Notes: generated by a model not told the origin, from the sequence alone. 64,000 nucleotides of DNA from Isoetes taiwanensis (GCA_021234155.1 JAJEKV010000006.1:122001-186000); one strand, 5' to 3'. Counted from the first letter of the stretch, positions 1 to 11,700 are shown. Made by a program: numbers and translations.

Positions 1-88
1 TATTGGAATGTGTTGCAGGGTTCATGCAGGTTTCCAAGGAGGGGAGACACATGATGCTGAGGACAACATCAATTCAAGGTGGGGAGAT
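1..88 (+). mobile_element. 3' internal end of a Ty3/gypsy-like retrotransposon with polypurine tract
   Basis: The window opens inside an LTR retrotransposon. One frame reads ...EDNINSRWGDCDVP, the kind of tail that follows the chromodomain of Ty3/gypsy polyproteins, and a second frame gives a WECVAGFMQ-like stretch, so a frameshift lies between them. The purine run GGTGGGGAGA at 79-88 sits directly before the LTR start and is the expected plus-strand primer site. The upstream polyprotein lies outside the window, so family assignment is tentative. Confidence 0.5.
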
Positions 89-1601
89 TGTGACGTTCCA
101 GCATAATATACGGTCTGAATACGTATATTATACTGCCACGTCACGCGTACATGTCACCATGACAAGTATTTGAGAGCCGTGAAGAGTTGCGCCTAGGGGG
201 CAACCTCGTATATTGCACATGTATATTAAACATATGCAATTAAACCCCTTTGCCAAATGGCAAAGCCTCATTGGTCCCTTCTAACTTAAACCTAAAAGGT
301 CATGTAAAAGGAACAAAAGGGAAAACCCAAAACCTTTTCCCTTTTCGCGTTTTGGCTTCCTCAAGGTGCTAGTTCGCATTATCAGGTGCCGCCAAGCCGC
401 ATTTGCACAATAGATCTCTCAGGAGCAGCTGTCTTCAGCCCGAACGAAGGCATGGACGCGGTTCGAGGAGCAGGAGCAAGCCAAGGATCAGGTAACCTGT
501 GATTCCGTTGTGCAAAGCCGACTTTCAGCCCACCAATGAGTTAGGATAGGGTAGATCAGTCTTAGCACCCTTATAGATCCTAAGATCACCAGCCTTAACG
601 AATGAACCTAACCATGTATGTTTAGGTAGATAGATTAGATATTATTCAGTGTCTCAGTTATTTTATGATGATGATGTTCCATTTTATGCTCTCCTATGTA
701 TGTGGGAAGGGGGGTAAAGGCCTTGAAACCTTTAGTAGCAGATGATTCTAGATAACCTCATTAATTCCCAATTAATGTGACCCGTGTACAAGAGCCCGCC
801 TAGTTGTGGTGGCAGGGCTAGACCGATGGAATAAGGGGGACTTGTCCCATCACTGACTGATCCCTCTGGTGTGTAAAGCCTACCAGGGATATTAGTGGGC
901 TAGGCTTAATGGTTTGCCACTGCGTGTGGGCAAGGCATGAGCTCGACACCTCTTGGGTGATGCGTCACCTTCAATGAGGTTCAAGTCGAATACGTGCAGT
1001 GGCCCTCTAGCCGCCTGTGATGGGCATGCATGCCTCTGGAGGGGGTGATCCCCCTTCTGCCTCATTGGGGCTGGGGAGATGAAACCCAGTAGTAGCCCCT
1101 TTGGCTACGCACCCGGCAGGCTACAGTTCAATCCCTAGACTCTTCAACCTACTCTGCAAAGTGTACACTGGGAGAGGCATATGGAGCGGACTACCCACAA
1201 CCATGTTTCTATGCCAGCCCAATCCACTCTTATGAATTCTGTCTGCAATGACTTCTGGAGACCCCAAGCCGTCAGTCCATACCCTGGAGTATGAGCCCTG
1301 GGTAGGATCTCCCATGTGATGATGATATTGTTGATGTGTTTATACATGTATGCTATGGTGCAGTCACCCTTCGAGGTGACTCTATTTGTATTTGATGTCA
1401 TGTGCTTACGTTTATTCACGCTTCCGCAGCTAGGACGGTCCCAAGGGAAGATGGGATAAATGATCCATCCATTCTTCTTCATCGATCCCTTGCTAAAGGA
1501 TTGGTATTAGGTGGATGACCTCTGTCACCCTGGCTGCCAGCGGGATGGACTCCGCCTTCCAATACACTAGGAGCATCGTAGAAGAAGTAGGGGACATCAC
1601 A
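89..1601 (+). repeat. 3' LTR of a gypsy-like element, about 1.5 kb
   Basis: The LTR starts TGTGACGTTCC immediately after a polypurine tract and ends GGGGACATCACA at 1590-1601. These ends are inverted repeats of one another apart from what looks like a CG-to-CA decay. TG...CA ends, position after the purine tract and the short inverted termini all fit an LTR. The 5' LTR is outside the window, so LTR identity and target duplication cannot be compared. Open frames inside it on the minus strand (around 1121-1482) have no recognisable content and are treated as chance. Confidence 0.6.
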
Positions 1602-4600
1602 AGCCTCCTCCCGTCAACTTCAGAACATTAATTCTTGCTATTAGTAACAACTTAACTGATGAGACATATGTCAAATTACAACATAGCCATTCAATTCAGA
1701 CAACTTGCACATCACTGATATTGCATAAAATTCTACAATGTTCAACCTAATCTTATGGCGCTTATGATATAAAACATTTGTTTTCTTCAATTTAAAAAAA
1801 AAAAAGGGAAGATGAGAAAAGCAAAAGTACGATTTTACGACCCAACTATAGGCCTCCATATGAGAACCAAATGGAACATATTATGCATAGTGAAGGATAT
1901 AGATGTGCATATCAATTGTTTCTGTACATTTGCTCTCAACATGTCTCTATTTTATAATAATGAATGCTTAAACATTTATTTTCTTTTGTTACCATAAGTT
2001 GTATTTTACATCCCTAGGGTTCGACCCATCTTTTCATGAATAAATCATAAACATTAGATTAGATGTAGAACAAAACATTCACAATTATTATAGATAGACA
2101 ACTAAATAGAGTTTGCCAATTTATCTAGGGTGCTCAACAAATGCCTAGATTGCAATTGACAAATGTCGACCTTCATTGATCGCAATTAAAAATATGCCAC
2201 ATGCAATAAGGATATTCCATGATAGCTCTACACTCCACGAGTGAAAGTCAATTTGGACAAAATGCAAGAGTTCCAATGGGAACTAAATAGGTATGAGCCT
2301 TGCAAGGCAATATCCAAAGCGGACACATGGATTCACATGCATGACGAATGCAAGACAATTGCTATGAACATTTCAAAACTTCATAATTGTATTCATACTC
2401 TAAGCTCAATTAAGTAAAACATCTTATAAGAATGATATCAACTATGACTTTACTAATTCTGAGATTTAATTTCAATGAAAAGCCCAACAACGCTGGGCAC
2501 TTTTTCTAGTTTCATACATTTCATAGTTGTACATTTATCAACTCATAGATGAACATCTCATAGATGGCGCATCATTATAAAAGCAATTTTAGCGGCGTAG
2601 TCCGCGGTCGCGAAAAAGAACATTTCAAAGATTGCGGACATCGTGTTTTCGCACCATGGCTATGCTCCTTACAAATATATATGGGAATGAATGAAATAAC
2701 AAATGACTAAGACATAAGATATGGATATGACATTTATTTATAGCGTAGACTTGCTGATAGTGACATTATACAAAAGATTCTATATTAATACAAAATTTTT
2801 TCAAGTACAGTTCCTTTTCTCGGCATCTGGGTCTGGAATACTCGAATCAAATGCTTCTAAGTCCTCTTCTTTTACTCCAGCTCCAAGCGCATCATGTCGG
2901 GGGTTCTTACGTACATTACCTGGGACAATCGAAGTGCTTCCTTTTGTCGCTCCCTCAAACCTAGTGCTGCTTTGTTTGCAAGGATGAGTACATTTTGAAG
3001 CCTCTGAAGACGTTATATAGCTATAGCCCTATCTACTGCTACAACTCGATCATAGTTTGCGGCTAGGGGAACATGGTTGTCAGCCGAGACAATGCTTTAG
3101 GCTTCATGACCTCTTCTGCTCCAGATGGACTATCAATCTTGTTAATTTGGGATTTTCCGGTCTGGATAAAAATATTTTGGAATTTTGTTTAACTTGATTT
3201 CCTAAGATTTTAGAGAGTTTGGGCCGCCGGAAAAAATTCCGAGTACCCAAAAATTGAGCCAAATTAATTCACTAAGGTTTGGACTATGATTTTGAAGAAA
3301 GGGGATTTCATTTTAACTCCATCGGCCAGTTTTCCGGGTTTGAACATTTTGAACACCGCCTTTGCTTCCTCCTCTTCTTCTTGCGTAAGTAAAATCTCTC
3401 ACCGTTGCCATGGTCAGATCAATAAGCTCAAAGCACAGATATTAATCGGCTGTCGTTTGAGCATTGTGGATAGCATTTCTTATGTGGAATCGACACAGCA
3501 AGAACAAACCCTATGGAGCTCATTTCGGCAGCTCAAAACATGTTTACAGTGCATTGATTTGGATTTCTTGATGCGGGTTTGGAGCTCCCAAATGCTATGT
3601 GTTTTTGACTAAAATGATGTTTTGAATGAAAATTCCCAAATATTTCTTCTTTGAATATTTTTTGTTGAAAAGGATTAACCGATTGTGTGCAAATTTGTGA
3701 GTCATTCTATCTATTACTTTTAGCCCGGATCGTTCTTGATTGCCATGTTTGAAGAGTGAAGAGGTTGAAGTATTAAAAGAAATTTGTGGGTCATTTTTTC
3801 CTCACAGTTCTGATTATGTCCTTGGAGAATCATTTCTACATAAATCAAATCTATATTCTTAAATACCTTTTGAAGGGATTTAGATTGAAGAGTGGATGAA
3901 GTAGAGGTTTAAGAACTAAAGAAATGGAGGTAAGAAGTTTTGCTTCTAGCCTAGCTGATTCTTGATGTAATATTCTGTTCCCTCGCTCAAGATTCTTTTT
4001 TTTCCATACAGGGAGTTTTTTCATGAAGGGATTTCTTCTTTTGGCGATCTAGGAATCCATGTTAAACGGATGAAAGATACTGAGAGAACGTCTAGAAGCT
4101 ACGCTATCATATTTTAGCATTATAAGCCATTATCCCAGGAGCTTATATGTTTATTGGGCAAACCAGTTACAAATTATGCATAGTCTTTTGGCATCTGCTT
4201 TATTGCTATTGCCACTTGAGACAATGCCTATTTTTTTGCTGATGCATATATCTGTAACTTCTGATCAAATAGTTTCTGATAGTACAGTTTCTTTGCAGGA
4301 CTAAGGGAAAATGAAGTTGTGTTCATGATTCTTCAAAATTTGGTACGTATTTTGAGCAACAATGCTTTTGTATTTTCTTGAGCTTTAGGCTCTGTATGCC
4401 ATGGTTACACTATTTAGATCTCCTTCTAAAATGCTTGGATCATGTTCATGGTCTTCAATTTGTTAGTTTCTTATTTTATAATATCTACAAGTCTTACGCC
4501 ATATTTTATGGTTTCGGCTGCGCTTCACTGCTACTAAAAATCTGACTTGATAATTTTGACACCACTTGCAAGTCTGTGGCTTTTTTTTGGTGCATGTCTG

Positions 4601-4683
4601 CTTAATCATTCAGAGGTAGATAACACATGTTTCAAAGTGTTAAGGACTAAAATCAATTTCATGTTGGCTCTCTTAGTGATCGA
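1602..4683. other. intergenic, AT-rich, no supported gene
   Basis: About 3 kb without a gene I can support. It holds a GC-rich patch near 2590-2640 with repeated CGCG-type words and an exon-like minus-strand stretch near 2920-3080 (listed separately). Open frames at 2721-2987 and 3286-3612 show no motif, codon bias or splice context I recognise. Confidence 0.5.
2920..3080 (-). pseudogene. exon-like remnant of unknown gene
   Basis: On the minus strand a charged, helix-like stretch (ANKAALGLRERQKEALRLSQ) runs into a perfect splice donor CAG|GTAATG at 2920. The preceding part VPLAANYDRVVAVDRAIA is in a frame broken by a stop. This looks like a decayed exon of a host gene or transposase; I cannot name the family. 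Downstream of the donor the frames contain stops. Confidence 0.2.
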
Positions 4684-4960
4684 ATATGCACCCAAACCAA
4701 AGGGGGTTTAAGGGGGATTTTAATTTAAATGTGTTGGATCCAATGGTTATATTTATTAATGTCAATGGTAGTTATGTGTTGGTTATGTGTGAATATGTAG
4801 CATAATAACAGGGGGTTTTTTTTATATTTTTGTACACTTTTTGCAATGGTTTTACTATGATTTGGAGTCCGTATTGCTTGAAGTGTACTAATGCGTACAT
4901 CTAGAGTGCACACTATATTTTTATCTTTTAATTCCACTATGCTATGGTTTGGCCCATGTT
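4684..4960 (+). repeat. solo arm of the foldback repeat family fused to an AACAGGGGG-type repeat end
   Basis: Positions 4684-4790 match one arm of the foldback elements at 6632-7306 and 41325-41815 (words such as GCACCCAAACCAAAGGGGG and GTTGGATCCAATGG). It continues directly into GAATATGTAGCATAATAACAGGGGG. The stretch from there to about 4960 matches, in reverse complement, 44255-44404. So two repeat modules seen apart elsewhere are adjacent here. Confidence 0.55.
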
Positions 4961-5086
4961 TCTATAATTTTTGTGCCATGCAATTTCTCCCAGGCCATTC
5001 CAATGGCCAATATCGACCCTCTCACTTCTAATCTATTAGGTGAATGCATGGAAAGGGATATAGGGTCCAGATCGAAAGCTCAAGAA

Positions 5087-5429
5087 CCCTTAGACGGGCT
5101 TATTCCGGCGGCAGACTAGATGAAGATCCGACCTCGTTTAGCCCCTCCTTCTTTTTTTCAGGGGTTTGGACTCCAACAGAGGTACATGAAGTGACCTTTG
5201 AGTGCGTAAGATTAGGTTAAAGACCACATTAACCCTTAGGCGGGCTTATTCGCGGTTCTCCAAAACCCTTAGATCGGGCTTATTCCGGCGGTGCTCGGCC
5301 AGCCAGACTAGATGAAGATCCGCCTCGTTTAGCCCCTCCTCAGCCCAGGAGAGTTCTTTTTTGTCAGGGTTTGGACTCCAACAGAGCTATATGAAGTGAC
5401 GTTTGAGTGCGTTAAGATTAGGTTAAAGA
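5087..5429 (+). repeat. imperfect tandem duplication, unit about 140-165 bp
   Basis: Copy one (5087-5223) and copy two (5266-5429) both start CCCTTAGA-CGGGCTTATTC and end GATTAGGTTAAAGA, with the same order of internal words (CTAGATGAAGATCCG, CTCGTTTAGCCCCTCCT, GGACTCCAACAGAG). A third fragment of the start lies at 5233-5255. Copy two carries a small insertion (GTGCTCGGCCAGC). Confidence 0.75.
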
Positions 5430-6631
5430 TGATTTGTGCTTCATTTTAAAATTTCCTTTTTTTTTTCGAGACAAATCTCGCGAGCAACTGCATTGATCTG
5501 GTCTACCTGTGGAATGCTTTCTTAATGCAGCCGTGTTCACGACAGTCTCTACTTGGAAAAGATGGAAGTAAGATGTCTAACAATTGGTATATTGTCTTTG
5601 ATAAATTGGAATCAATTGTTGTCTTTGAATGTATCGACTCCAAGATAGCCGGACTAGGAAAGGGTTGCCTCCATGCACGGTGGCCAAGTAGTGATGGCGG
5701 CTTTGGCGATGGAACAAGGCATTTGAGCTGTAGATTCATGGTTAATCTCAAAGTTTAGCAAACACTCTTTACAGAAACGCGATTCAGGTGATAACTTGAT
5801 GTGTTTTGCCTTGCAGGTCAGATTGTTCTTGCCAGCCTCCAATTTAGTGGAAACAGAAGCTGATGGCTCCAAATGCTACATATTCAGTAAGTGTGGCTTT
5901 CATTATTGCTTTGCACGATATTAATTGTATCCTTGTTTGTTCTCCTGAGACATTTCTTATGCAGTTTCAAATACTCTATTTCCAAATACTCTATTTTGGT
6001 GCAATTATCCAGCCTGTCATCTTATGTAGCACTATATTTAACTCATATCATGATGGATGCTTAAACTCCAAGTTTACTATGGCTATAAGCCATCGCTCCA
6101 TCCAGGAATTTCATGCACATGAATTAGGTGCACAACTATTTTAAAATTTGCAGTTGCTCTTCATAGCATTGTGATGAAGAGACAAATTATGCTTCTATGC
6201 CATTCATTAGAGTTCTGCAATTGTTTTGAAACCCCGGTTTTTATTGTGGGAATTGAAAAAAGGTGTGGTGAAGAATAAAATTCTATTTTTATACCATTCT
6301 TTGTTTCTCAACTTGGTTCTTTACTCATTCTTCTTGCTCTTTACATCATCGTAGTTTTTTCCTTTTTTTTTTCTTTACATTTAGCAAAGAGAATTAATTT
6401 AGCAAAGAGAATTACGTTTCTCCATGCCATTCAACTCAACCTAGAGGAAGATTCTTGCCATCCAACTCAACGTAGAGAAGGATTCTTGCTATTTTGTTCC
6501 ATTTCTCTGCTTCTTTATTACTGCTTGTATATTTTTTACGAATGTGTGTAACATTGTAAATGTGTTAAGAGGTCCTACCATAAAGACCATGTTGTGTTGC
6601 ATGTTCGAATTTGTTAGGGCCTTTTGTTTCA
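5430..6631. other. intergenic; one exon-like segment, otherwise nothing recognised
   Basis: The stretch 5817-5886 is bounded by an acceptor (TTGCAG) and a perfect donor (GTAAGTG) and is open between them (VRLFLPASNLVETEADGSKC), so it may be a stray exon. No neighbouring exon could be joined to it, and I do not recognise the product. The rest is AT-rich with short T-runs. Confidence 0.35.
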
Positions 6632-7306
6632 TTTAATAGTCTCTCCCATTGTTTCTAACAATTACTATAGTTTATATTGTTGTTTCTAACATGTCAAATT
6701 CCTTCCTAAGGGCCCGAAGGGCCCAAATTTTTTTTTAATATAGAAATCAACACATAACTATCATTAACATTAATTAATACAAACCATTGCATCCAATACA
6801 TTTGAATTAAAATCCCCCTGAAACCCCCTTTGGTTTGGGTGCATATTCACACGGGGGGTTACGTAGGGCAGCGAGAGCCCCTAAGAACTCACAATACATG
6901 TATAAAATTAACACCATTAAGTACATTCTCTCAAACCTTATAGTATTTTGCAAACCTTAATATACAGTATACAAAAACTTGTACATGCATACCCCACAAA
7001 CGAGGATCGCTATGTGCAGTCCAGATCTTGGAATAAAGGGCAAATATGCCCATCCCATGACTCTCGATGCTTGGGAAGTAACCCCGTGTGAATATGCACC
7101 CAAACCAAAGGGGGTTTCAGGGGGATTTTAATTCAAATGTATTGGATGCAATGGTTTGTATTAATTAATGTTAATGATAGTTATGTGTTGATTTCTATAT
7201 TAAAAAAAAATTTGGGCCCTTCGGGCCCTTAGGAAGGAATTTGACATGTTAGAAACAACAATATAAACTATAGTAATTGTTAGAAACAATGGGAGAGACT
7301 ATTAAA
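6632..7306. mobile_element. foldback/long-TIR transposon, copy 1
   Basis: Two arms of about 230 bp (6632-6862 and 7079-7306) are near-perfect inverted repeats around a 216-bp centre. The arms run from TTTAATAGTCTCTCCC through GGGCCCGAAGGGCCC to GCATATTCACACGGGG. The centre (GTAGGGCAGCGAGAGCCC onward) is homologous, in the opposite orientation, to the centre of the element at 41325-41815. It has no coding capacity, so it would be non-autonomous. I found no clear target duplication. Confidence 0.85.
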
Positions 7307-8069
7307 CTATGCATGCAAGGAACCAAATGAACTATGGTGGAAAGGTTCGTGATAGCCAATTTTGGAATAGGGTTGCTATGGGGATAATTCAGAGTAGAAA
7401 GGGAACCAGTTGTAGTTCTATGGGCACATTTTAGAGTGGAAAAGGTAGCCATCTAGAGTAGTTCATTCTTTGCTTTGACTATGAATACTGATTTTGGTCG
7501 TCTGTTTTATATAGCATTTTTATTCTACCGTTGTTTCCTGGATGGATGTAGCTTACAACATTTGTCCAGTCAGGTTCTGTGTTCTCAGGGAGTCAATGCA
7601 TAATGTTTGTGCTACAAAGTGCTCCTAGAAAGACTAGATTTCTGATAACTCAAATTTGGAGTTTTTCTATGATTGTAAATATTTCGTCTCCTAGACCCTA
7701 GGTCTATATAAGATAGCGAATACAATTTCATTTCATTTCATTTCAATCACACATGCTTATCATTCAAAGATATATGTTATCATGACACTTCTATGTTAAT
7801 TTATTTCAAACATAAAAGAAATTGAGATAAGATGCGATGATAAGGTTACAATATTGTTTGCCACGTAGGAGTATCGTTCTGCTACCTCTCAGGGAAATTC
7901 TTGGTATGAGCAGTCGATGAGATCATTCTGTTATCCTTCTGCCATGAGGCCTAGGATCTCATCTATTCTTAACCCTTCCTCTAGGAAATATGGTAGCTAG
8001 AGGATGTCATTAACGAAAATGTACTCTTTCCCTTCGATGACCACGTGAGATAAGGTTGTTATACCTATC
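7307..8069. other. intergenic, nothing recognised
   Basis: AT-rich DNA between the foldback element and the CACTA element. A short TTTCA-type repeat occurs near 7728-7745. No coding or RNA feature is supported. Confidence 0.5.
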
Positions 8070-8072
8070 GGT

Positions 8073-8100
8073 CACTACCACCCCAAAACTGGGTCCACAT
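8073..8100 (+). repeat. left terminal inverted repeat of the CACTA element
   Basis: CACTACCACCCC... with the TSD GGT at 8070-8072. It pairs with 21156-21183. Confidence 0.85.
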
Positions 8101-8621
8101 GTTATTTTTCAGTGTCTTTTTTGCTAAAAAACAACACCAAAAAACTACGTGTTGTTTTTTGTCCGGATTTGCTAGAAACAACGTGTAGTTTTTAGTCAAA
8201 CTTTTATACGTGTAGTTTGTTTTGTGAAAAGTATAAGCATAGAATTTTGTTAAAATTCTCTACGCGTAGAAATTAACATGTGTTTCTACATGTTGTTTTT
8301 AAAGTTAGCTGTAGTTTTCAAGTGTTTTTTTCCTAAAAAGTAGATATGTGGTTATTGAGAAACTTAAAATGTCCACACATGTTGTTTTTAAAGTTAGTTG
8401 TAGTTTTCAAGTGTTTTTTTTCCTAAAAAGTAGATATGTGGTTTTTAATAAACTTAAAACGTCCATGTGTTATTTTTAACTATTGTATCGCAAAAAAACA
8501 ACACTAAAAAGCCACGTAGAGAATTTTGTCCGATTTTGCTAGAAACTACACGTAGTTTTCTAATTTTTGCTCTTAACTATGTTGTTTCCAAGTGTTGAAA
8601 ATAAATGTGGTTTCTCAAAAC
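8101..8621 (+). repeat. left subterminal repeat region of the CACTA element
   Basis: Many variants of GTGTTGTTTTT / GTGTAGTTTTT in both orientations occur between 8101 and 8621 and continue after the inserted LINE at 10285-10440. Such arrays are the expected transposase-binding region of CACTA elements. A duplicated block is visible around 8270-8340 and 8375-8450. Confidence 0.7.
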
Positions 8622-8638
8622 AACTGTTGTTTTTAGTA

Positions 8639-9703
8639 GTTATCAATATAGAGAAGCAAGGGATTGCACTCACAGCTAAATACTTTTTTAAAGCAGCTTA
8701 TGGGCTCATCAATCATCCCATTTCTATTATCATTCAGCATTACATCAACAAGTGTCATCCTTTTGGGTGGAGGAACGTCAAAATGCATCTCCCCCATTCT
8801 ATTTATTTTCCCTTTACCATTCCTAATTCTACTCCTGGCATTCTGAAGAAATGGATCAGGGCTTGGATTCAGGTTAGAAATATGTATAAGTGGAAAGAGG
8901 GCTTGTCCATGGATCAAACTATATTCTGGAATCCTGCTTTGATCACTAATAATGAAAACTTGTGCTTAGCCTGTCATTTCCCAAACCAGGTCAAGAAATG
9001 GTGCTCTAAAGATATTATTTATGTGCATAACATGTTTAATGACCTGGGCCTGATCCCCTTCGAGAGATCTCTCTTGGCTGAAGAAGGAGAGGACTGCAAG
9101 TTTTTGTATAATAATATTTGTACCACTTTGACTTATGGCATTTGGTCCATGGATGGCATAAACTGGAACCATAACGGTTTGTTGACTTTTACTGTTAGGA
9201 ATGCTTACAGGTTTTTGATGAGGAATAAGGAGATTACCATCCACAGAAAGTGGCAAACTGATCCAGACAGATGTAGAAGGAACCTCACTTTCATGTGGTC
9301 CAGCCCGATTTTCCCAAAAATCAAGTCTTTTATGTGGCAGCTTTGGCATAAGGCTCTGGCTACTAATATGAAGAGGCATAAACTCCACATGGCTGAGTCG
9401 GACATTTGCATCAGATGTATGGCAAGCAGGGAGGATGAAAATCATTTATTCAGAACATGCATCTGGGCTGAGTGGAATCTGGAGCTGGCCTCAGCCTACC
9501 TGGGATATGATCTATCCTCCCTCAGCTATCTGGATTTCTTCCTTCCGAATAACCCAACTGATTGGAGGATCTATATCCTCCTTTGGAGAATTTGGAAGGG
9601 GAGAAATGAATTTGTGTTTAACTATGATATCATACACCCGGAGGGAGTAATTAGACAAATTAAATATGATGTTGACTGGATTCTTGAAGGACTATCAAAT
9701 TAA
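8639..9703 (+). CDS. LINE ORF2 C-terminal part with zf-RVT domain (5'-truncated)
   Basis: About 355 codons stay open from the 5' truncation point to TAA at 9701-9703. An ATG at 8567 in the same frame belongs to the host DNA and is fortuitous. The protein is the region downstream of the reverse transcriptase in plant L1 ORF2. It has the zf-RVT signature: SPIFPKIKSFMWQLWHKAL, then CIRC followed by EDENHLFRTC, then the terminal WRIWKGRNEFVF stretch. Endonuclease and catalytic reverse-transcriptase motifs are absent through truncation, so no enzyme activity is expected. The 9704-10250 segment is the 3' UTR, although another frame is open at 9703-10026. Confidence 0.85.
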   Translation, partial: VINIEKQGIALTAKYFFKAAYGLINHPISIIIQHYINKCHPFGWRNVKMHLPHSIYFPFTIPNSTPGILKKWIRAWIQVRNMYKWKEGLSMDQTIFWNPALITNNENLCLACHFPNQVKKWCSKDIIYVHNMFNDLGLIPFERSLLAEEGEDCKFLYNNICTTLTYGIWSMDGINWNHNGLLTFTVRNAYRFLMRNKEITIHRKWQTDPDRCRRNLTFMWSSPIFPKIKSFMWQLWHKALATNMKRHKLHMAESDICIRCMASREDENHLFRTCIWAEWNLELASAYLGYDLSSLSYLDFFLPNNPTDWRIYILLWRIWKGRNEFVFNYDIIHPEGVIRQIKYDVDWILEGLSN

Positions 9704-10267
9704 TGGGCCTTTTATTTACAGGAAAAATGTTTATGCTGATGAGAAGAATCAAATGGAAGAAGATCAGGCTGGAGGCAAACAAAGAGTGGACCAGAGTTTT
9801 TGGATCACCAAATGTTCTCGGGCATGAAGAACCTTGTACATGCGACTGCTGTTGCGATCAGAACATGGATATCAGGAGAGCTTCAATATGCAGGGCCAAA
9901 GATGCTAAGGGAAGATATAACATGTCGAAAGCGGAGTCTTGTGGATGCGTATTCTGTACCTTGAGCATATCTATTAAGGGGAAAGGGAGGAAGACCACGA
10001 ATCTGAATCTCAGATCCTGCTACTAAAAAAGGAAACTCTTATCCGATGGATCAGTCAGAAATATCTCACCCTGAACTTTTAATAGACATAATTCTATCTA
10101 ATTTTGTTATAAGTGCTATAAAATTTTTTGACTTATAATAGCTAGGAGGAGTCCTCACCCTCCTATCTATTCCTGGGTTAAACTTCCCTGTAAAAAGTTT
10201 TTTTCTGTACCTTTTTATACTTCCTTAAATATAAATATACTGACTTCAATCAAAAAAAAAAAAAAAA
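8639..10267 (+). mobile_element. 5'-truncated L1-type LINE with poly(A) and 17-bp target duplication
   Basis: The insert is bounded by the direct repeat AACTGTTGTTTTTAGTA at 8622-8638 and 10268-10284 and ends in a run of about 17 A (10251-10267). That is the classic product of target-primed reverse transcription. It interrupts the left subterminal repeats of the CACTA element, so it is younger than that insertion. The near-perfect duplication and long open frame suggest a recent event. Confidence 0.9.
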
Positions 10268-10284
10268 AACTGTTGTTTTTAGTA

Positions 10285-10440
10285 TTGTTTTTCTGATGAG
10301 AACAAATTTTGATATATAGTTTTACATAGAAATCACATGTAGTTTTATTAAAATAGATGTTTTCAGGTGTTGTTTTTCTAAACCAATAAATGACACTATG
10401 TTTTAGGCAATGATGTTTGCTTTTGGTTAAAGTATTTTGT
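10285..10440 (+). repeat. continuation of CACTA left subterminal repeats
   Basis: Directly after the LINE target duplication the GTGTTGTTTTT-type repeats resume (for example AGGTGTTGTTTTTCTA near 10367), confirming that the LINE split a continuous array. Confidence 0.65.
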
Positions 10441-10672
10441 TAAAATGCAAATTATAGCATGCTTTATAGCTTCTTTTACATTCTTGTTTTACAAGCTTTA
10501 AACGAGGGAATACTTTATGACATACTCCAGATCTACTGCTAAAACACAATTGCTTGAAACTTTCAAGCGTGAAAAACAAACAATGGTATTCAAAATCCAT
10601 TGTTACAACAGAGTGAAAGGCTAAGAAGAAGAAAGAAATTAAGATAGTTGTGGGTAAGGTGTCTAGTAATAG

Positions 10673-11700
10673 CTATAAGAACACAACCTTTCCGAACCTT
10701 TCGAGCAACTCTGCTGCTAAATATTCTTCCATATCAAGGGCACTCCATGCTCCATGATCTTGACTGGCTTCTACAGCTAAAACCAAATGAACGAAAATGA
10801 AATGATAAAGCAACAAAAGTAACAAAAAGAAAAGAATAAAATGTGCAGCCTTTGGCAGTGCTGCTGCTATAGTAGCCACAATCTGCATCAGCACTACAGT
10901 TGGCCATAGAACCCAGCAAGGGCGTAGTTATATCCATAGCGATTTTAGTCTTGCATGCGCAAATCAACCCTGCACAAATCTAAAACTTCAGGCAATTAAA
11001 ACTTTACCAGGCTCTTGCAAGAGCTCGGTAGGCATAACAAGGATTATACAGAGCGGGATTACAGAACCTCCTTTTCTGAAATGGTACGAGCTGTGAATCC
11101 GGTTATATGCTACCCGAATGGAAAGCCTGGAATGCTGATATGGAAAAGCAGAGTATGATCCATGCTCCATGATTTCGAATGGAAAGCGGATGTACTTCAA
11201 GCAGATAGTTTTCTCACATATTATTTTCCACCAAAAGCAGCGCTCTGCATCCTCTGATCCCTAGCAACCGGTACCTGTAAACAGCTGTCAACACAAGGAA
11301 AAAGATGCAGCTATTGAACCCATAAACAACAAAAGAACCTTACTAGAGAAGCGATGGCTATGAATGACATCCGGCTTCTAGAAACTCAAAGCTTCATGAA
11401 CTCAATCGGCAACTTAAGGTCCAAGCCATTTTGTTTGCGCTATATGCCACAAAATGAAGGGGGATACGAAAAAAATAGGGGACCTGTAAATCCGGCATTC
11501 CCTGTTACTCCGTCCATTTAGCTGTAAATCCGGGCTCTCCATGACCGCCTTTGCTCTGTTCTAGAAAAAACTAGGCCATAGCCACTGCGCTATCTCCACA
11601 GCAGGAAGATCAAGAATAGGAAGAGAGAAAAAAGAAATCGAAGGAGAGAAAAGGCGCGCAACAGGAGGCGGCAAAAGGAAAAAAAGAGGGTTTTGCCTCC
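10673..11700 (-). pseudogene. gene-like exons inside the CACTA element, unknown product
   Basis: Read on the minus strand the stretch looks like part of a spliced host gene. There is a 5' leader-like pyrimidine-rich segment near 11700, an ATG followed by a short open stretch near 11540, an acceptor-like TTTACAG near 11275, and at about 10679-10780 an open exon (DHGAWSALDMEEYLAAELLE) that follows a TTTTAG acceptor. I cannot name the gene and no complete reading frame can be assembled. Capture of host DNA by the CACTA element is the simplest explanation, but it could also be old intergenic DNA. Confidence 0.3.

Noticed and set aside
1121-1482. Minus-strand frames of 64 and 112 codons inside the first LTR
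   Set aside because: Composition follows the LTR sequence, there is no motif, and they overlap in different frames.
8567-8638. ATG at 8567 as the start of the 378-codon LINE protein
   Set aside because: The first 24 codons lie in the CACTA subterminal repeats and the target duplication, before the LINE junction at 8639. The in-frame ATG is accidental.
10673-10967. Minus-strand frames as a membrane protein gene
   Set aside because: The hydrophobic run (FFLLLLLLYHFIF) is most likely an intron read through; only the short exon after it looks coding.
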